Assembly (NCBI RefSeq): GCF_017255415.1
Contig: NZ_JAFJZZ010000001.1
Coordinates: 744,001 to 808,000, forward strand
Direction: 5' to 3'
DNA from: Clostridium aminobutyricum
Lineage (GTDB): Bacteria; Bacillota; Clostridia; Peptostreptococcales; Anaerovoracaceae
Length of the DNA stretch: 64,000 nucleotides
Position numbers and translations under genes: made by a program. Positions 9,815 to 18,583 of the stretch are shown in pieces. The notes below the pieces were generated by a model. The model was given only the letters and a program-made list of their open reading frames with translations, was not told the origin of the DNA and made no database searches. Position 1 is the stretch's first letter. Each line of letters opens with the position of its first letter.

Positions 9815-10867
9815 ATGGGGAAAAAAAGAGAAAGCACGAAAAAAAATAATGTATTTGCAAAACTAGGCATTGTACTTATCGTTTTAATTGTTATTATTTC
9901 CGGCGCTGTCAGCTTGTATTTAGGCAAAGCAGCAAAGCCGCTCAACGCAGACACTACCGATACGGTTTTAATATCCATCCCTAGCGGTTCAGGAACCGGA
10001 ACAATAGCGGAGATTTTAGTCTCCAATAAGATAATCAATAGTGCTTCTAATTTTAAACTATTATCTAAAATTGAGGGAAATGACGGAAAATTTAAAGCAG
10101 GTTCCTATTCCTTATCACCGTCTATGTCCTATCAAGAAATCGTCGATTCACTGATATCAGGTAATTCAGCTACCACTCGGTTTACCATACCGGAAGGATT
10201 AACGCTTTCTGAAACAGCTGATAGGCTTGCAGACAAAAATTTAATTAATACAGATGCGTTTATGAAAGCAGCTGAATCCAGCAATTTTGATTATAAATTC
10301 ATGTCACTTTTACCGAACGGCTCAAACCGTCTGGAAGGATTCTTATATCCTGAAACCTATGATGTTTTTACAAATGCCAGCGAGGAAGATATTTTAATCC
10401 GCATGCTTTCTCAGTTCGATAAACTTGTAACAGAGGAGTACTATACAAGAGCAGCCGAATTAGGCTATGATATGTACGATATCGTTACCATCGCTTCTTT
10501 AATTGAAAAGGAAACCAGAGTTTCCGCTGAAAGGGCGACTGTTGCCAGTGTGATCTATAATCGAATGGCAATCAATATGCCGCTGCAAATTGATGCAACC
10601 GTACAATATGCGTTAGGAAATCACAAAGAACGATTGGATTACAATGATACAGAAGTTGATTCTCCTTATAATACGTATCAACACATAGGACTGCCGCCGG
10701 GGCCAATTTGTTCGCCAAGCATTGATTCCATTAAGGCGGCTCTTTATCCTGATACAACAAACTACTATTATTATGTACTCAAACCGGAAATGAACGGAGC
10801 ACATAATTTTTCGAATACGTATGAGGAATTTTTAAAGAATAAAAAAGCCTATCTTAAGGCGCTTTAA
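9815..10867 (+). CDS. mltG: Endolytic transglycosylase MltG
   Basis: This 350-residue protein has one N-terminal membrane segment (about residues 14-37) and an extracellular YceG domain that cuts nascent peptidoglycan strands. The IEKETR signature with the catalytic glutamate is at about 230-235, followed by the conserved MPLQIDATVQYALG and IGLPPGPICSP segments. A LysM-like part lies between membrane segment and core. AGAGGA precedes the ATG. The order mltG, trmR-like, U32 gene copies that of Bacillus yrrL-yrrM-yrrN/O. Confidence 0.94.
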   Translation: MGKKRESTKKNNVFAKLGIVLIVLIVIISGAVSLYLGKAAKPLNADTTDTVLISIPSGSGTGTIAEILVSNKIINSASNFKLLSKIEGNDGKFKAGSYSLSPSMSYQEIVDSLISGNSATTRFTIPEGLTLSETADRLADKNLINTDAFMKAAESSNFDYKFMSLLPNGSNRLEGFLYPETYDVFTNASEEDILIRMLSQFDKLVTEEYYTRAAELGYDMYDIVTIASLIEKETRVSAERATVASVIYNRMAINMPLQIDATVQYALGNHKERLDYNDTEVDSPYNTYQHIGLPPGPICSPSIDSIKAALYPDTTNYYYYVLKPEMNGAHNFSNTYEEFLKNKKAYLKAL

Positions 10868-10908
10868 TAGACAATAGACAAAAATATGTTTCTTTTGGAG
10901 ATACAGTT

Positions 10909-11568
10909 ATGAAAAACATTACGAATGAAAAAATAACCGAATTTATAGATGGCCTTTACAAACCGTTAACTTCAGAATTGAGTGAGTTAAGAGTAAAATC
11001 GGAAGAAGAACATGTACCGATCATTCTTAGGGAAACGGAAACATTGCTGCTCCATTTGATTCGTCTGAAGAAACCGTCCCGAATACTAGAAATCGGAACA
11101 GCTGTCGGATATTCGTCTTCTTGTTTTGCGCAGGTGTGTCCTGCGTGCACGATTGCAACGATCGAATATAATGAAGAGACATATCATACCGCTATAGAAA
11201 ACATCAAACGGCTTGGATACGATAATCAGATAAAAGTTTATTTAGGCGATGGCGGAGAAATATTAGATCAATTTCATGAACAGGGCAATGCCGGATTTGA
11301 TATGGTTTTTATTGATGCATCGAAAAGTCATTACAGACGGTTTTGGGACGGTGCAGTAAAACTTTGCAACGATGAGGCCTTGATTGTATCCGACAATATC
11401 TTAATGAAGGGTATGACTGTCTCAGAAGAATACGACTATAAGGGAAAGCATAAGACAAATATTCGGAACATGCGCGATTATTTGGCGTATATCCTAAGTT
11501 TAGAATATGCTAAAACTTCTATCATTCCATCAGGAGATGGTCTTGCAATCAGTATCATAAGTAAGTAA
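10909..11568 (+). CDS. trmR: SAM-dependent O-methyltransferase, TrmR-like
   Basis: This 219-residue class I methyltransferase has the SAM-binding motif EIGTAVGYSS at about 61-70 and the IDASKSHY motif typical of the catechol-O-methyltransferase-like family. In Bacillus the protein in this gene position (YrrM/TrmR) methylates 5-hydroxyuridine at the tRNA wobble base. The hydroxylation is made by U32 proteins, one of which is encoded next door, so the same role is inferred here from context. Sequence alone would only allow 'O-methyltransferase'. Confidence 0.82.
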   Translation: MKNITNEKITEFIDGLYKPLTSELSELRVKSEEEHVPIILRETETLLLHLIRLKKPSRILEIGTAVGYSSSCFAQVCPACTIATIEYNEETYHTAIENIKRLGYDNQIKVYLGDGGEILDQFHEQGNAGFDMVFIDASKSHYRRFWDGAVKLCNDEALIVSDNILMKGMTVSEEYDYKGKHKTNIRNMRDYLAYILSLEYAKTSIIPSGDGLAISIISK

Positions 11569-11644
11569 TACCGATATTTGCTGCTACGTAAAAAAACGAG
11601 AATGGATTATTCACTTTTAGCAAAAAATACAATTGAGGATTATA

Positions 11645-12871
11645 ATGAAAAAAATTGAATTACTAGCACCTGCGGGTGATTTAGAAAAATTAAAAATTGC
11701 GATCGACTACGGTGCAGATGCCGTTTATTTCGGCGGAGAAATGTTCAGCCTTCGGGCAGGTGCAGGAAACTTAACGGTAGATGAAATTCGTGAAGGAATT
11801 GAATATGCACATTCCAAAGGCAAAAAAGCGTACTTAACTGTTAATATTTTTGCACATAATGAAGATATCAAACCGTTTGAGGAATATTTAAATAAAATGA
11901 AGGACCTTCCTATTGATGCTTTTATCGTTTCTGATCCGGGAATCATTTTATTATTGAAAGAAGCCATACCAAATGCGGAATTGCATTTAAGTACACAGGC
12001 AAACATGACGAACTATAAAACAGCTGAGTTCTGGTACAAAATGGGCATCAAGCGTATCGTATTGGCAAGAGAAATGACTTTTTCGGAAATCAAGCAGCTG
12101 CATGAAGTGATGCCGGACGATATGGAGTTGGAGGCTTTTGTTCAAGGCGCCATGTGTATTTCCTATTCCGGAAGATGTTTATTGAGCAATTTCATGATTG
12201 AACGGGATGCCAACAGGGGCCAGTGTGCCCATCCTTGCAGATGGAAATACCATTTAGTGGAGGAACAGCGTCCGGGGGAATATTTCCCCATTGAAGAAGA
12301 TGACAGAGGAACCTATATTTTAAATTCAAGAGATTTATGCATGATTGAGCATATACCCGAATTGATCGAATCCGGTATCCTGTCCGCTAAAATAGAAGGG
12401 CGAATGAAAAGTATTTTCTATGTGGCGACGATCGTCAGTGCATATCGCAAGGCAATTGATGCATACTATGAAGACCCACAGCATTATAACTTTAATGAAG
12501 AATGGCTCAATGAATTAAAAAAAGTAAGCCATCGAGAATTTACAACCGGTTTTTATTTTGATAAGCCTACGAATAAAGATCAGAACTATCAAACGAGTGC
12601 CTATACCAGAGATTACTCGTTTGTGGGGCTGGTAAAAGCGTATGATTCGGAAACAGGATTGGCTGTCGTAGAGCAGCGGAATAAAATGAGTGTAGGGGAA
12701 GAAATAGAAGTGTTTGGACCTTATACCGATTATTTCTCACAGAAAATTGATGAGATGCTCAATGAAGAAGGGGAAGCCATCGAATCAGCTCCTCATCCAC
12801 AGCAAATCGTGCAAATAAAGATGTCAAACCCCGTAAAAGCAGGTTTTATGATTCGTAAATACAAAAAATAA
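11645..12871 (+). CDS. U32 family protein, tRNA uridine hydroxylation (TrhP-like)
   Basis: This 408-residue U32 protein carries the family signature EAFVQGAMCISYSGRC followed by RGQCAHPCRW, whose cysteines bind an iron-sulfur cluster in studied homologues. The family was named as peptidase, but the YrrN/YrrO and YegQ/TrhP members are known tRNA C5-hydroxylation factors. The neighbouring methyltransferase supports that role. The start is ATG at 11645 with TTGAGGA just upstream; an in-frame TTG at 11633 overlaps that ribosome site and is unlikely. Only one U32 gene is present, whereas Bacillus has two adjacent. Confidence 0.88.
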   Translation: MKKIELLAPAGDLEKLKIAIDYGADAVYFGGEMFSLRAGAGNLTVDEIREGIEYAHSKGKKAYLTVNIFAHNEDIKPFEEYLNKMKDLPIDAFIVSDPGIILLLKEAIPNAELHLSTQANMTNYKTAEFWYKMGIKRIVLAREMTFSEIKQLHEVMPDDMELEAFVQGAMCISYSGRCLLSNFMIERDANRGQCAHPCRWKYHLVEEQRPGEYFPIEEDDRGTYILNSRDLCMIEHIPELIESGILSAKIEGRMKSIFYVATIVSAYRKAIDAYYEDPQHYNFNEEWLNELKKVSHREFTTGFYFDKPTNKDQNYQTSAYTRDYSFVGLVKAYDSETGLAVVEQRNKMSVGEEIEVFGPYTDYFSQKIDEMLNEEGEAIESAPHPQQIVQIKMSNPVKAGFMIRKYKK

Positions 12872-12911
12872 TATTATTTTAACAAAGTTTTATGGTAACA
12901 CATAGCATATA

Positions 12912-13010
12912 ACATAAAAAAGTCCTCTTTGAGGAGCTCGCATTTTATCAGTAGAATTTTTTGATATTCCGGAAATATCGCTTGCGATATTTCCTACATA
13001 ATAAAAATAG
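12912..13010. repeat. Dispersed double-hairpin repeat, copy A
   Basis: This intergenic stretch matches 21713-21826. Shared blocks are AAAAAAGTCCTCTT, GAGGAG, TCGCATTT-ATCAGT, TTTTTTGATATTCCG and ATAATAAAA, in the same order. It contains a perfect palindrome, GGAAATATCG (12971-12980) with CGATATTTCC (12985-12994). The outer arm that would pair with AAAAAAGTCC is decayed here (GAATTTTTT instead of GGACTTTTTT). Confidence 0.7.
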
Positions 13011-13047
13011 TGGATTATACCACATAAAGAAGAGGGTATAATCTACT
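13009..13047. other. 13-bp inverted repeat upstream of CNNM-type gene
   Basis: AGTGGATTATACC (13009-13021) pairs with GGTATAATCTACT (13035-13047), with one G-U pair and a 13-base loop. It directly follows repeat copy A and lies in the leader of the next gene. It could be an operator or a leader hairpin. Confidence 0.55.
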
Positions 13048-13076
13048 ATAAAAATAATACAAAGGAGATAATGAAA

Positions 13077-14453
13077 ATGGCTTCAGGCCCTGATCCCAGT
13101 TTGCCGCTAGCGGCACAAATCATTTTTTTAATCATTTTAATTCTAATCAATGCTTTTTTTACGGCAGCAGAAACTGCTATTGTCTCCGTCAATAAAAATA
13201 AAATCAAGCAGCTTGCTATTGACGGAAATGAAAAAGCTAAACTATTGCTCCGCTTATTGGAAGAGCCTCATCGATTCTTATCCACTACGGAGGTTTTTGT
13301 GACTTCTTCTACGTTTATTGTCGGTGCAATAGGGGCTGCAGAGCTTTCCGGAACGTTAAATAACCGATTTATTGCACTTGGCTTATCAGCCTTTCAAGCA
13401 CACTATCTGTCTATTGCTGTTTTTGTCGTTCTTTTAGTGGTGATCAATCTTCTTTTCGGCATTCTTTATCCAAAAAGAATTGCGCTGCAGCATTCAGAAG
13501 GAATGGCACTGACTTTGGCTAAGCCGATTACTTTTATAACGATTGCGGCTTCTCCAATTGTGCTTATCTTATCTAAAATGGTTCATTTAGCTCTTATCAT
13601 AACTCGACAAAAGACTGCTATTGAAGATGAAGAATTTTCCGAAGACGAAGTGATGTCTATGTTGGAGGTAGGTCAGGAAACGGGTGTACTAAAAGAAGAA
13701 GGCAAGAAGATGATCAATAGTATTTTTGCCTTCGACGATAAGCTTGCTTATGAAGTTATGACACCGCGGACAGATGTATTCTACATTGATATCAACAGCT
13801 CCGCAGAAGATTATATGGATGACCTGATGGAAATGAGATATTCCAGAATCCCTGTTTGTGAAGATGATCGTGATAATATCATCGGCATTGTACACATAAA
13901 GGATTTTTTAATAAAAGCAAGAGAAAATGGTTTTGAGGACGTCGATTTACGTTCGATATTGAGAAAACCATATTTTGTTCCTGAAACGAAAAATATTGAT
14001 TCACTCTTTTTTGATCTACAAAGTTCGAAACAGCATATCGCTATTCTCATTGATGAATACGGTGGTTTCTCAGGTATTGTTACGATGGAAGATATCATCG
14101 AGGAAGTAATGGGGGACATTGATGACGAATATGACGAAGAAGAATTACCGATTGAAAAGATAGACGATAATACTTTTATAGTTGATGGTTTGATTAATTT
14201 AGATGACTTAGACGAAGAATTAAACTTAAATCTTCAGTCAGAAAACAGTGAGACATTAGGTGGATTAATCATTGATATTCTCGGAGAAATCCCAGATGAA
14301 GACGAGCCTGAGGAACGTATCATAGAATATGAAAACTGTATATTTAAAATTGAATCCGTAAAAGAGCGGCGAATCGAAAAGGTTAAAATATATATTATTC
14401 CGACTCAAAAAGAGGTTTCTGATGAAAACACAGAAAACCTTAAAGAAAATTGA
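13077..14453 (+). CDS. CNNM/CorC-type (hemolysin family) membrane protein
   Basis: This 458-residue protein has an N-terminal DUF21 domain with about four membrane helices (to about residue 180), a pair of CBS domains (about 205-330, MTPRTDVFYIDI then GIVTMEDIIEEVMGDI), an acidic linker and a C-terminal CorC_HlyC domain. Members are linked to magnesium/cobalt export or homeostasis. The older name 'hemolysin' is not meaningful. ATG at 13077 is preferred because AAAGGAG ends nine bases before it; ATG at 13071 is only three bases from that site. Confidence 0.88.
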   Translation: MASGPDPSLPLAAQIIFLIILILINAFFTAAETAIVSVNKNKIKQLAIDGNEKAKLLLRLLEEPHRFLSTTEVFVTSSTFIVGAIGAAELSGTLNNRFIALGLSAFQAHYLSIAVFVVLLVVINLLFGILYPKRIALQHSEGMALTLAKPITFITIAASPIVLILSKMVHLALIITRQKTAIEDEEFSEDEVMSMLEVGQETGVLKEEGKKMINSIFAFDDKLAYEVMTPRTDVFYIDINSSAEDYMDDLMEMRYSRIPVCEDDRDNIIGIVHIKDFLIKARENGFEDVDLRSILRKPYFVPETKNIDSLFFDLQSSKQHIAILIDEYGGFSGIVTMEDIIEEVMGDIDDEYDEEELPIEKIDDNTFIVDGLINLDDLDEELNLNLQSENSETLGGLIIDILGEIPDEDEPEERIIEYENCIFKIESVKERRIEKVKIYIIPTQKEVSDENTENLKEN

Positions 14454-14545
14454 TATTTTCCCTTTTATAAATCTTCCATTTCACGTTTTAATTTAACACT
14501 TCATACAATGGAGTATCAAATTAAAACTTAAGAATGGAGGAAATT

Positions 14546-14950
14546 ATGCCAAATTATAGTATACAGAAAATGGATCCGTATTTCTACAGCCAATCCACAG
14601 CAAATCCATCCACAATGACTTGTAATCTTGTTTACCCGGAGGTTTACTATAAAGTTCAGCCTTTTGTCATGTTCGCTTGTGATCAAATGCAGAATTGCGG
14701 AAATGGTATCAATCAAAAAATATTGGATCAGGTGGGTGAAAACATCTATACAAATGTATGTGTGATGCATCCCGATATAGAAGAATATGCGAATAGCTGT
14801 CAACCTCAAAAGTATTCCATACGGGCATTGGAACATGATGTAGAGATACAATCGAACGGGGGACTTTTTAGACGCCGAGGATTATTTCAAGATTTTGTCG
14901 ATTTATTATTACTTAATGAATTGGTACGACGCGGTACATCGTTTTTTTAG
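14546..14950 (+). CDS. Hypothetical protein, possibly sporulation-linked
   Basis: I do not recognise the family. The product is 134 residues, rich in Tyr, Gln, Asn and Cys in the N-terminal two thirds, with an Arg-rich turn (LFRRRGLF) followed by a hydrophobic DFVDLLLLNEL stretch and an RRG near the end. Endings of this kind occur in small spore-associated proteins of Clostridia as I remember them, but that is weak evidence. The start is the second ATG (14546), since GGAGG at 14536-14540 overlaps the first ATG. It stands alone and ends before a bidirectional terminator. Confidence 0.65.
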   Translation: MPNYSIQKMDPYFYSQSTANPSTMTCNLVYPEVYYKVQPFVMFACDQMQNCGNGINQKILDQVGENIYTNVCVMHPDIEEYANSCQPQKYSIRALEHDVEIQSNGGLFRRRGLFQDFVDLLLLNELVRRGTSFF

Positions 14951-14982
14951 TTTAAAGCTGATTCATAAATGGAAAGACATAA

Positions 14983-15020
14983 AAAAAGAGTGTTTAGATC
15001 TTTGTCTAATCACTCTTTTT
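14983..15020. terminator. Bidirectional terminator
   Basis: AAAAAGAGTGTTTAGA and TCTAATCACTCTTTTT pair with one mismatch around a short loop, with A-run before and T-run after. It separates the convergent genes ending at 14950 (+) and 15033 (-). Confidence 0.8.
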
Positions 15021-15032
15021 ATTTTAACGTTC

Positions 15033-16577
15033 TTAATTCATTTTTTTCTTTTTATCATCTGCTGTCTTATTTTTTTCTTTCTTCTTATCTTTAGATTCTG
15101 TACTTTCTGCAGTGCATTGTTCATTTTTCTCATCATCTATCTTTGCAATATTCTTCGCTAACTGTTTTTTATGATCAAAATTTCCTAATCTAGAAATCAT
15201 GATTCGTTGGGCCTGAGGAGAACCTGCACCATGCATGGATTCGGTCAAGTAACCAACCGCACCTGTTCCCAGCGTCAGGTTTTCAATCAAACGCAAAATT
15301 CGCATACGATTTTCGGTACATACCGAGTTTACTCCACGCAAGTATTTATCCACATAATGTCCAATCTCTTTACTGTTTAAATCCTTTGCTGAAGGTTGAG
15401 ATACCATGATACCTCCTGCAATATCTTGAGCAAGGCGCCCCATCTCATAAGGGAATCTCGTTACATTTTGTTTGCATACATTTGCCAGCATTAAATCGAT
15501 CAAATAAGCACCCGAAGGTGTAGGGGAACCTTCATAGGCGCAAGCTAACGCAGAGGAGTAGATCGTTTCATTTAATTGAGTCATTTCAATCAGCTTATCT
15601 TTAATATGAGAAGCTTTTGCTGTACCAGTATAATCAGCAGACAATGCACTGGCACCGATTAGCACATCACCTACGCCAACTTTACAAGCATAGCTTGCTC
15701 TATGATGCCCCCCAAAACGTTCTACCAGCATGCCGCTGAATTCTGTTTCACCGTTTAAGAATATACGATCATTTGGAACAAATACGCGATCAAAAACAAC
15801 AATGGCCTCATGGCCACCAAATTGACTGTTCCCTACATCAATATCATTTTCTTCCATCTTTCTCGTGTCAGAGGATTGACGACCATAGATAATGGTTATG
15901 CCTTTTGTGTCTGTTGGAACTGAAAAACAAATCGCATAGTCTTTATCTTCCGGCTTCATGGCCATGGTAGGCATACAAAGTATTTCATGGGAATTTACTA
16001 CGCCTGTTTGATGTGCTTTACAACCAGTAACATACACGCCGTCTTTTGTTTGTTCAACGACATGCATATAAAGATCCGGATCAATCTGCTGGCTTGGTGA
16101 TAAACTACGATCTCCCTTTGTATCTGTCATCGCTCCATCTACAATTAAATCTTCCTCCTGAACATAATCTAAGAATTTGACGAAGTTATCCAAGTAATTA
16201 GTACCATGTTTCTTGTCAACTTCATAAGCCGTGCTATAAACGGCATTAAAGGCGTCTTGTCCTACACAACGCTGAAAGCAAGAGCCTGTTTTCTGTCCTA
16301 ACATTCTTTGTCTTTTAACTTTTGTAACTAGATCCTCTTTGCTTTGAAATATATGATTAAATCGGTTAATCTTATCCCCTGTAAGGTGTGATTTTGTGGT
16401 CATTAAATCCTCATAAAGAGGGTCTAAAGCTAAATCATATGTTAAAGCAACTGCATTTAATGAAGGTTTGATAATAGGGTGATCTACGGGATTCTTCACC
16501 TTTTCTCCGAACATGTAAACATTTAAATCTAATTTCCGCAAACTATCAATATATTCTTTTCCGGTTTTCATTGTCAT
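15033..16577 (-). CDS. 4-hydroxybutyryl-CoA dehydratase / vinylacetyl-CoA isomerase family
   Basis: This 514-residue flavin and [4Fe-4S] enzyme matches the 4-hydroxybutyryl-CoA dehydratase family (HpaB fold) along its whole length. The cluster ligands are visible: Cys100 and Cys104 in SCFQRC, and a His pair at 291-292 with Cys298 in GHHRASYAC. In the Clostridium aminobutyricum enzyme the ligands are C99, C103, H292 and C299. The reaction converts 4-hydroxybutyryl-CoA to crotonyl-CoA in aminobutyrate fermentation. No CoA-transferase or dehydrogenase gene is adjacent. The last 34 residues form an unusual Lys/Glu/Asp-rich tail. AAAGGA precedes the ATG. Confidence 0.88.
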   Translation of the reverse strand: MTMKTGKEYIDSLRKLDLNVYMFGEKVKNPVDHPIIKPSLNAVALTYDLALDPLYEDLMTTKSHLTGDKINRFNHIFQSKEDLVTKVKRQRMLGQKTGSCFQRCVGQDAFNAVYSTAYEVDKKHGTNYLDNFVKFLDYVQEEDLIVDGAMTDTKGDRSLSPSQQIDPDLYMHVVEQTKDGVYVTGCKAHQTGVVNSHEILCMPTMAMKPEDKDYAICFSVPTDTKGITIIYGRQSSDTRKMEENDIDVGNSQFGGHEAIVVFDRVFVPNDRIFLNGETEFSGMLVERFGGHHRASYACKVGVGDVLIGASALSADYTGTAKASHIKDKLIEMTQLNETIYSSALACAYEGSPTPSGAYLIDLMLANVCKQNVTRFPYEMGRLAQDIAGGIMVSQPSAKDLNSKEIGHYVDKYLRGVNSVCTENRMRILRLIENLTLGTGAVGYLTESMHGAGSPQAQRIMISRLGNFDHKKQLAKNIAKIDDEKNEQCTAESTESKDKKKEKNKTADDKKKKMN

Positions 16578-16689
16578 GACAATAATTTTCCTTTCTCATA
16601 AACTTTACAAGCATTCAATTTATTTATAGTTATTATTTGTTAATATTATTTTGTCATACTAAAAAACCGTTATTTTTTTATTTATATGG

Positions 16690-16725
16690 AGAAAGATAAA
16701 AAAATGGCTCCCATTGGAACCATTT
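16690..16725 (-). terminator. Terminator of mscL
   Basis: On the - strand AAATGGTTCC pairs with GGAGCCATTT (one G-U pair) around a 4-base loop and is followed by TTTTTTATC. The wobble pair exists only on this strand. Confidence 0.75.
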
Positions 16726-16744
16726 CGCATTTGAATTCTACTAT

Positions 16745-17146
16745 TTATAGTTGTTTTTCTTTCAATAGGTCACGTATTTCTTCCAGCAGCAGCACTTCTT
16801 TTGTCGGAGCAGAAGGGGAGGGCTCCGGTGCTGGTTCCTTTTTTTTGAAAGAAGTGATTAATTTAATGAAAATAAAAATAGAAAAAGAAATAATAAAAAA
16901 GTCAATTGTTGATTGGATAAATGAGCCATATCGAATGGCTACTTCTGCCACATCGCCGTTGGCAGGTGTGATAACCCATTTTAACTCTCCAAAATTGATT
17001 CCTCCGATGAGAATGCTCAATATCGGCATAACGACATCGTTGACCAGTGAAGTCACAATTTTTCCAAAAGCACCGCCTATAATAACAGCTACTGCCAGAT
17101 CCATCACATTGCCTTTAACAGCAAATTCTTTAAATTCTTTAAGCAT
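16745..17146 (-). CDS. mscL: Large-conductance mechanosensitive channel
   Basis: This 133-residue protein opens under membrane tension during osmotic downshock. The N-terminal amphipathic helix (LKEFKEFAVKGNVMDLAV) leads into TM1 with the gate glycines (VIIGGAFGKIV); TM2 is at about 75-97, and a charged C-terminal bundle ends in LLEEIRDLLKE. TAGGAGG precedes the ATG. It follows the M23 peptidase gene on the same strand but has its own terminator. Confidence 0.96.
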   Translation of the reverse strand: MLKEFKEFAVKGNVMDLAVAVIIGGAFGKIVTSLVNDVVMPILSILIGGINFGELKWVITPANGDVAEVAIRYGSFIQSTIDFFIISFSIFIFIKLITSFKKKEPAPEPSPSAPTKEVLLLEEIRDLLKEKQL

Positions 17147-17237
17147 AAGACCTCCTATATTGATTCATCTAAATACAATTTTTGCAATTAGAGATGCTTA
17201 AGAATATTTTATCATGGTATCCTCTCAATAGAAATAT

Positions 17238-18362
17238 TTATTTCTTAGCCGTATTGATTTCCATAAAATCATATTTTCTGTAATATTCCTTTGTATCCTC
17301 CTCTTTATAAACAGGACTTTTATTTTTTGAGAGCAGCCTGGTAATGCTGTACATATCAACCCAGATTTGGTTTGGGCTGTCTTTTAGGCTTTCATCAAAA
17401 ATGAGCTGCAATCCAACATGCAAATGCGGTGTATCAATATTATTGACATTTTCTTTAACACTGTATCCGGTTCTGCCGGAATACCCGATAACCTCTCCCG
17501 CCTTTACTTCTTTTCCAACAGCTAAGGTTGCACTGTACGGGCGATCTTTTCTGAGATGCGCATAGTAATAATACCGTTGCTTATCGTAGCTTCTGATTCC
17601 AATACGCCAGCCGCCATATTGATTCCATCCCATTGCTTCTACGATGCCGCTTTCAATAGCAATGATAGGTGTACCGGTGGATATCATCAAATCATGCCCA
17701 AAATGCTTTCTATTATAGCCATAGGTTCTGCCTGCTCCGAAATCATCATAATCCGTATACCAATATCCTTGTGCAACAGGGGAAAAGGCTTTCAGTCCAT
17801 ATTTAGTCTGCCATTCCAGTTTGGGATTCATTGAACTTTCCGTATTTTCTTCATTCGCTGAAGCCGTATTTTCAGAAACAGGAACCTGTATTTTATATTC
17901 TCCTAAAAATCCGCCTAAAACAGCGGTATAGGCTTTTTTATAATAGTTGTAGTATTTCATATCTTTTGTTACATGCTCTATTGTTTCTCCGTCATTTAAT
18001 TTCTCCGCTAAGTTATCTAAATCTTTTGCTTTATAACGATCAAACTCTCCGCCGTATTTAGCTCCTAAATAAGCCAGAAGTTCCGTCCAAATCAGATGAT
18101 TTTCACTACCATAGGTATCCATATCCATATTCATCGCTTTTTCTAACGCGCTGTAAGGTACATCAAAATCGACCCATTTAATAGTTTCCTCATTTTTGGA
18201 TTGAAGAGTAGGGAGGTTTGGGGGTAATATATCGAAGATTAAAAAGGAAAAAGTGATCAATAAAATAAGTACTCCCAAAACAGCAAGTCGAACATTTCTT
18301 ATGTAAATAAACATCCATTTAAATTTATGCCATTTCTTATTTCTCTTTTTTCTCTTTTTCAA
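17238..18362 (-). CDS. Membrane-anchored M23 family metallopeptidase
   Basis: This 374-residue protein has a basic N-terminus, one membrane segment (about 23-45), an extracellular linker and a C-terminal LytM/M23 domain (about 220-345). Zinc-site elements are visible as HFGHDLM and HLHVGLQ, with YYYAHL between. It probably cuts peptidoglycan cross-links or is a SpoIIQ-like scaffold; all zinc ligands appear present, which favours an active enzyme. The start is TTG at 18362 with GAGGAG about nine bases upstream. It is divergent from the response regulator gene. Confidence 0.85.
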   Translation of the reverse strand: MKKRKKRNKKWHKFKWMFIYIRNVRLAVLGVLILLITFSFLIFDILPPNLPTLQSKNEETIKWVDFDVPYSALEKAMNMDMDTYGSENHLIWTELLAYLGAKYGGEFDRYKAKDLDNLAEKLNDGETIEHVTKDMKYYNYYKKAYTAVLGGFLGEYKIQVPVSENTASANEENTESSMNPKLEWQTKYGLKAFSPVAQGYWYTDYDDFGAGRTYGYNRKHFGHDLMISTGTPIIAIESGIVEAMGWNQYGGWRIGIRSYDKQRYYYYAHLRKDRPYSATLAVGKEVKAGEVIGYSGRTGYSVKENVNNIDTPHLHVGLQLIFDESLKDSPNQIWVDMYSITRLLSKNKSPVYKEEDTKEYYRKYDFMEINTAKK

Positions 18363-18474
18363 AATATATGCTCCTCATTTTAATCATTATCATAAAAGGA
18401 TATGCATGAAGGAGTTTTGTTATGAGTTGATACAGAAATTTGCAAAGAAATCACCGCTTGTAACGGTAAAAAAG

Positions 18475-18503
18475 TTGAATGATAAAAAAATATAGAGTAC
18501 AAT
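18475..18503 (+). promoter_or_regulatory. Promoter of response regulator gene
   Basis: TTGAAT (18475-18480), a 17-base spacer and TACAAT (18498-18503) lie about 80 bases upstream of the start codon. Confidence 0.5.
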
Positions 18504-18583
18504 AGAACTGACAATAACCTATTTCAGAATTTTTCTCAAAATACAAAAGAATTAAGTAATTCAATATTGGAAGGGTGTCTAAC

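Noticed and set aside
14895-15161. 88-codon open frame on the + strand
   Set aside because: It crosses the bidirectional terminator and the end of the dehydratase gene; the Phe/Leu-rich translation is the complement of a Lys-rich tail.
16686-17201. 171-codon open frame on the + strand
   Set aside because: It is the complement of mscL, which is certain, and starts inside its terminator.
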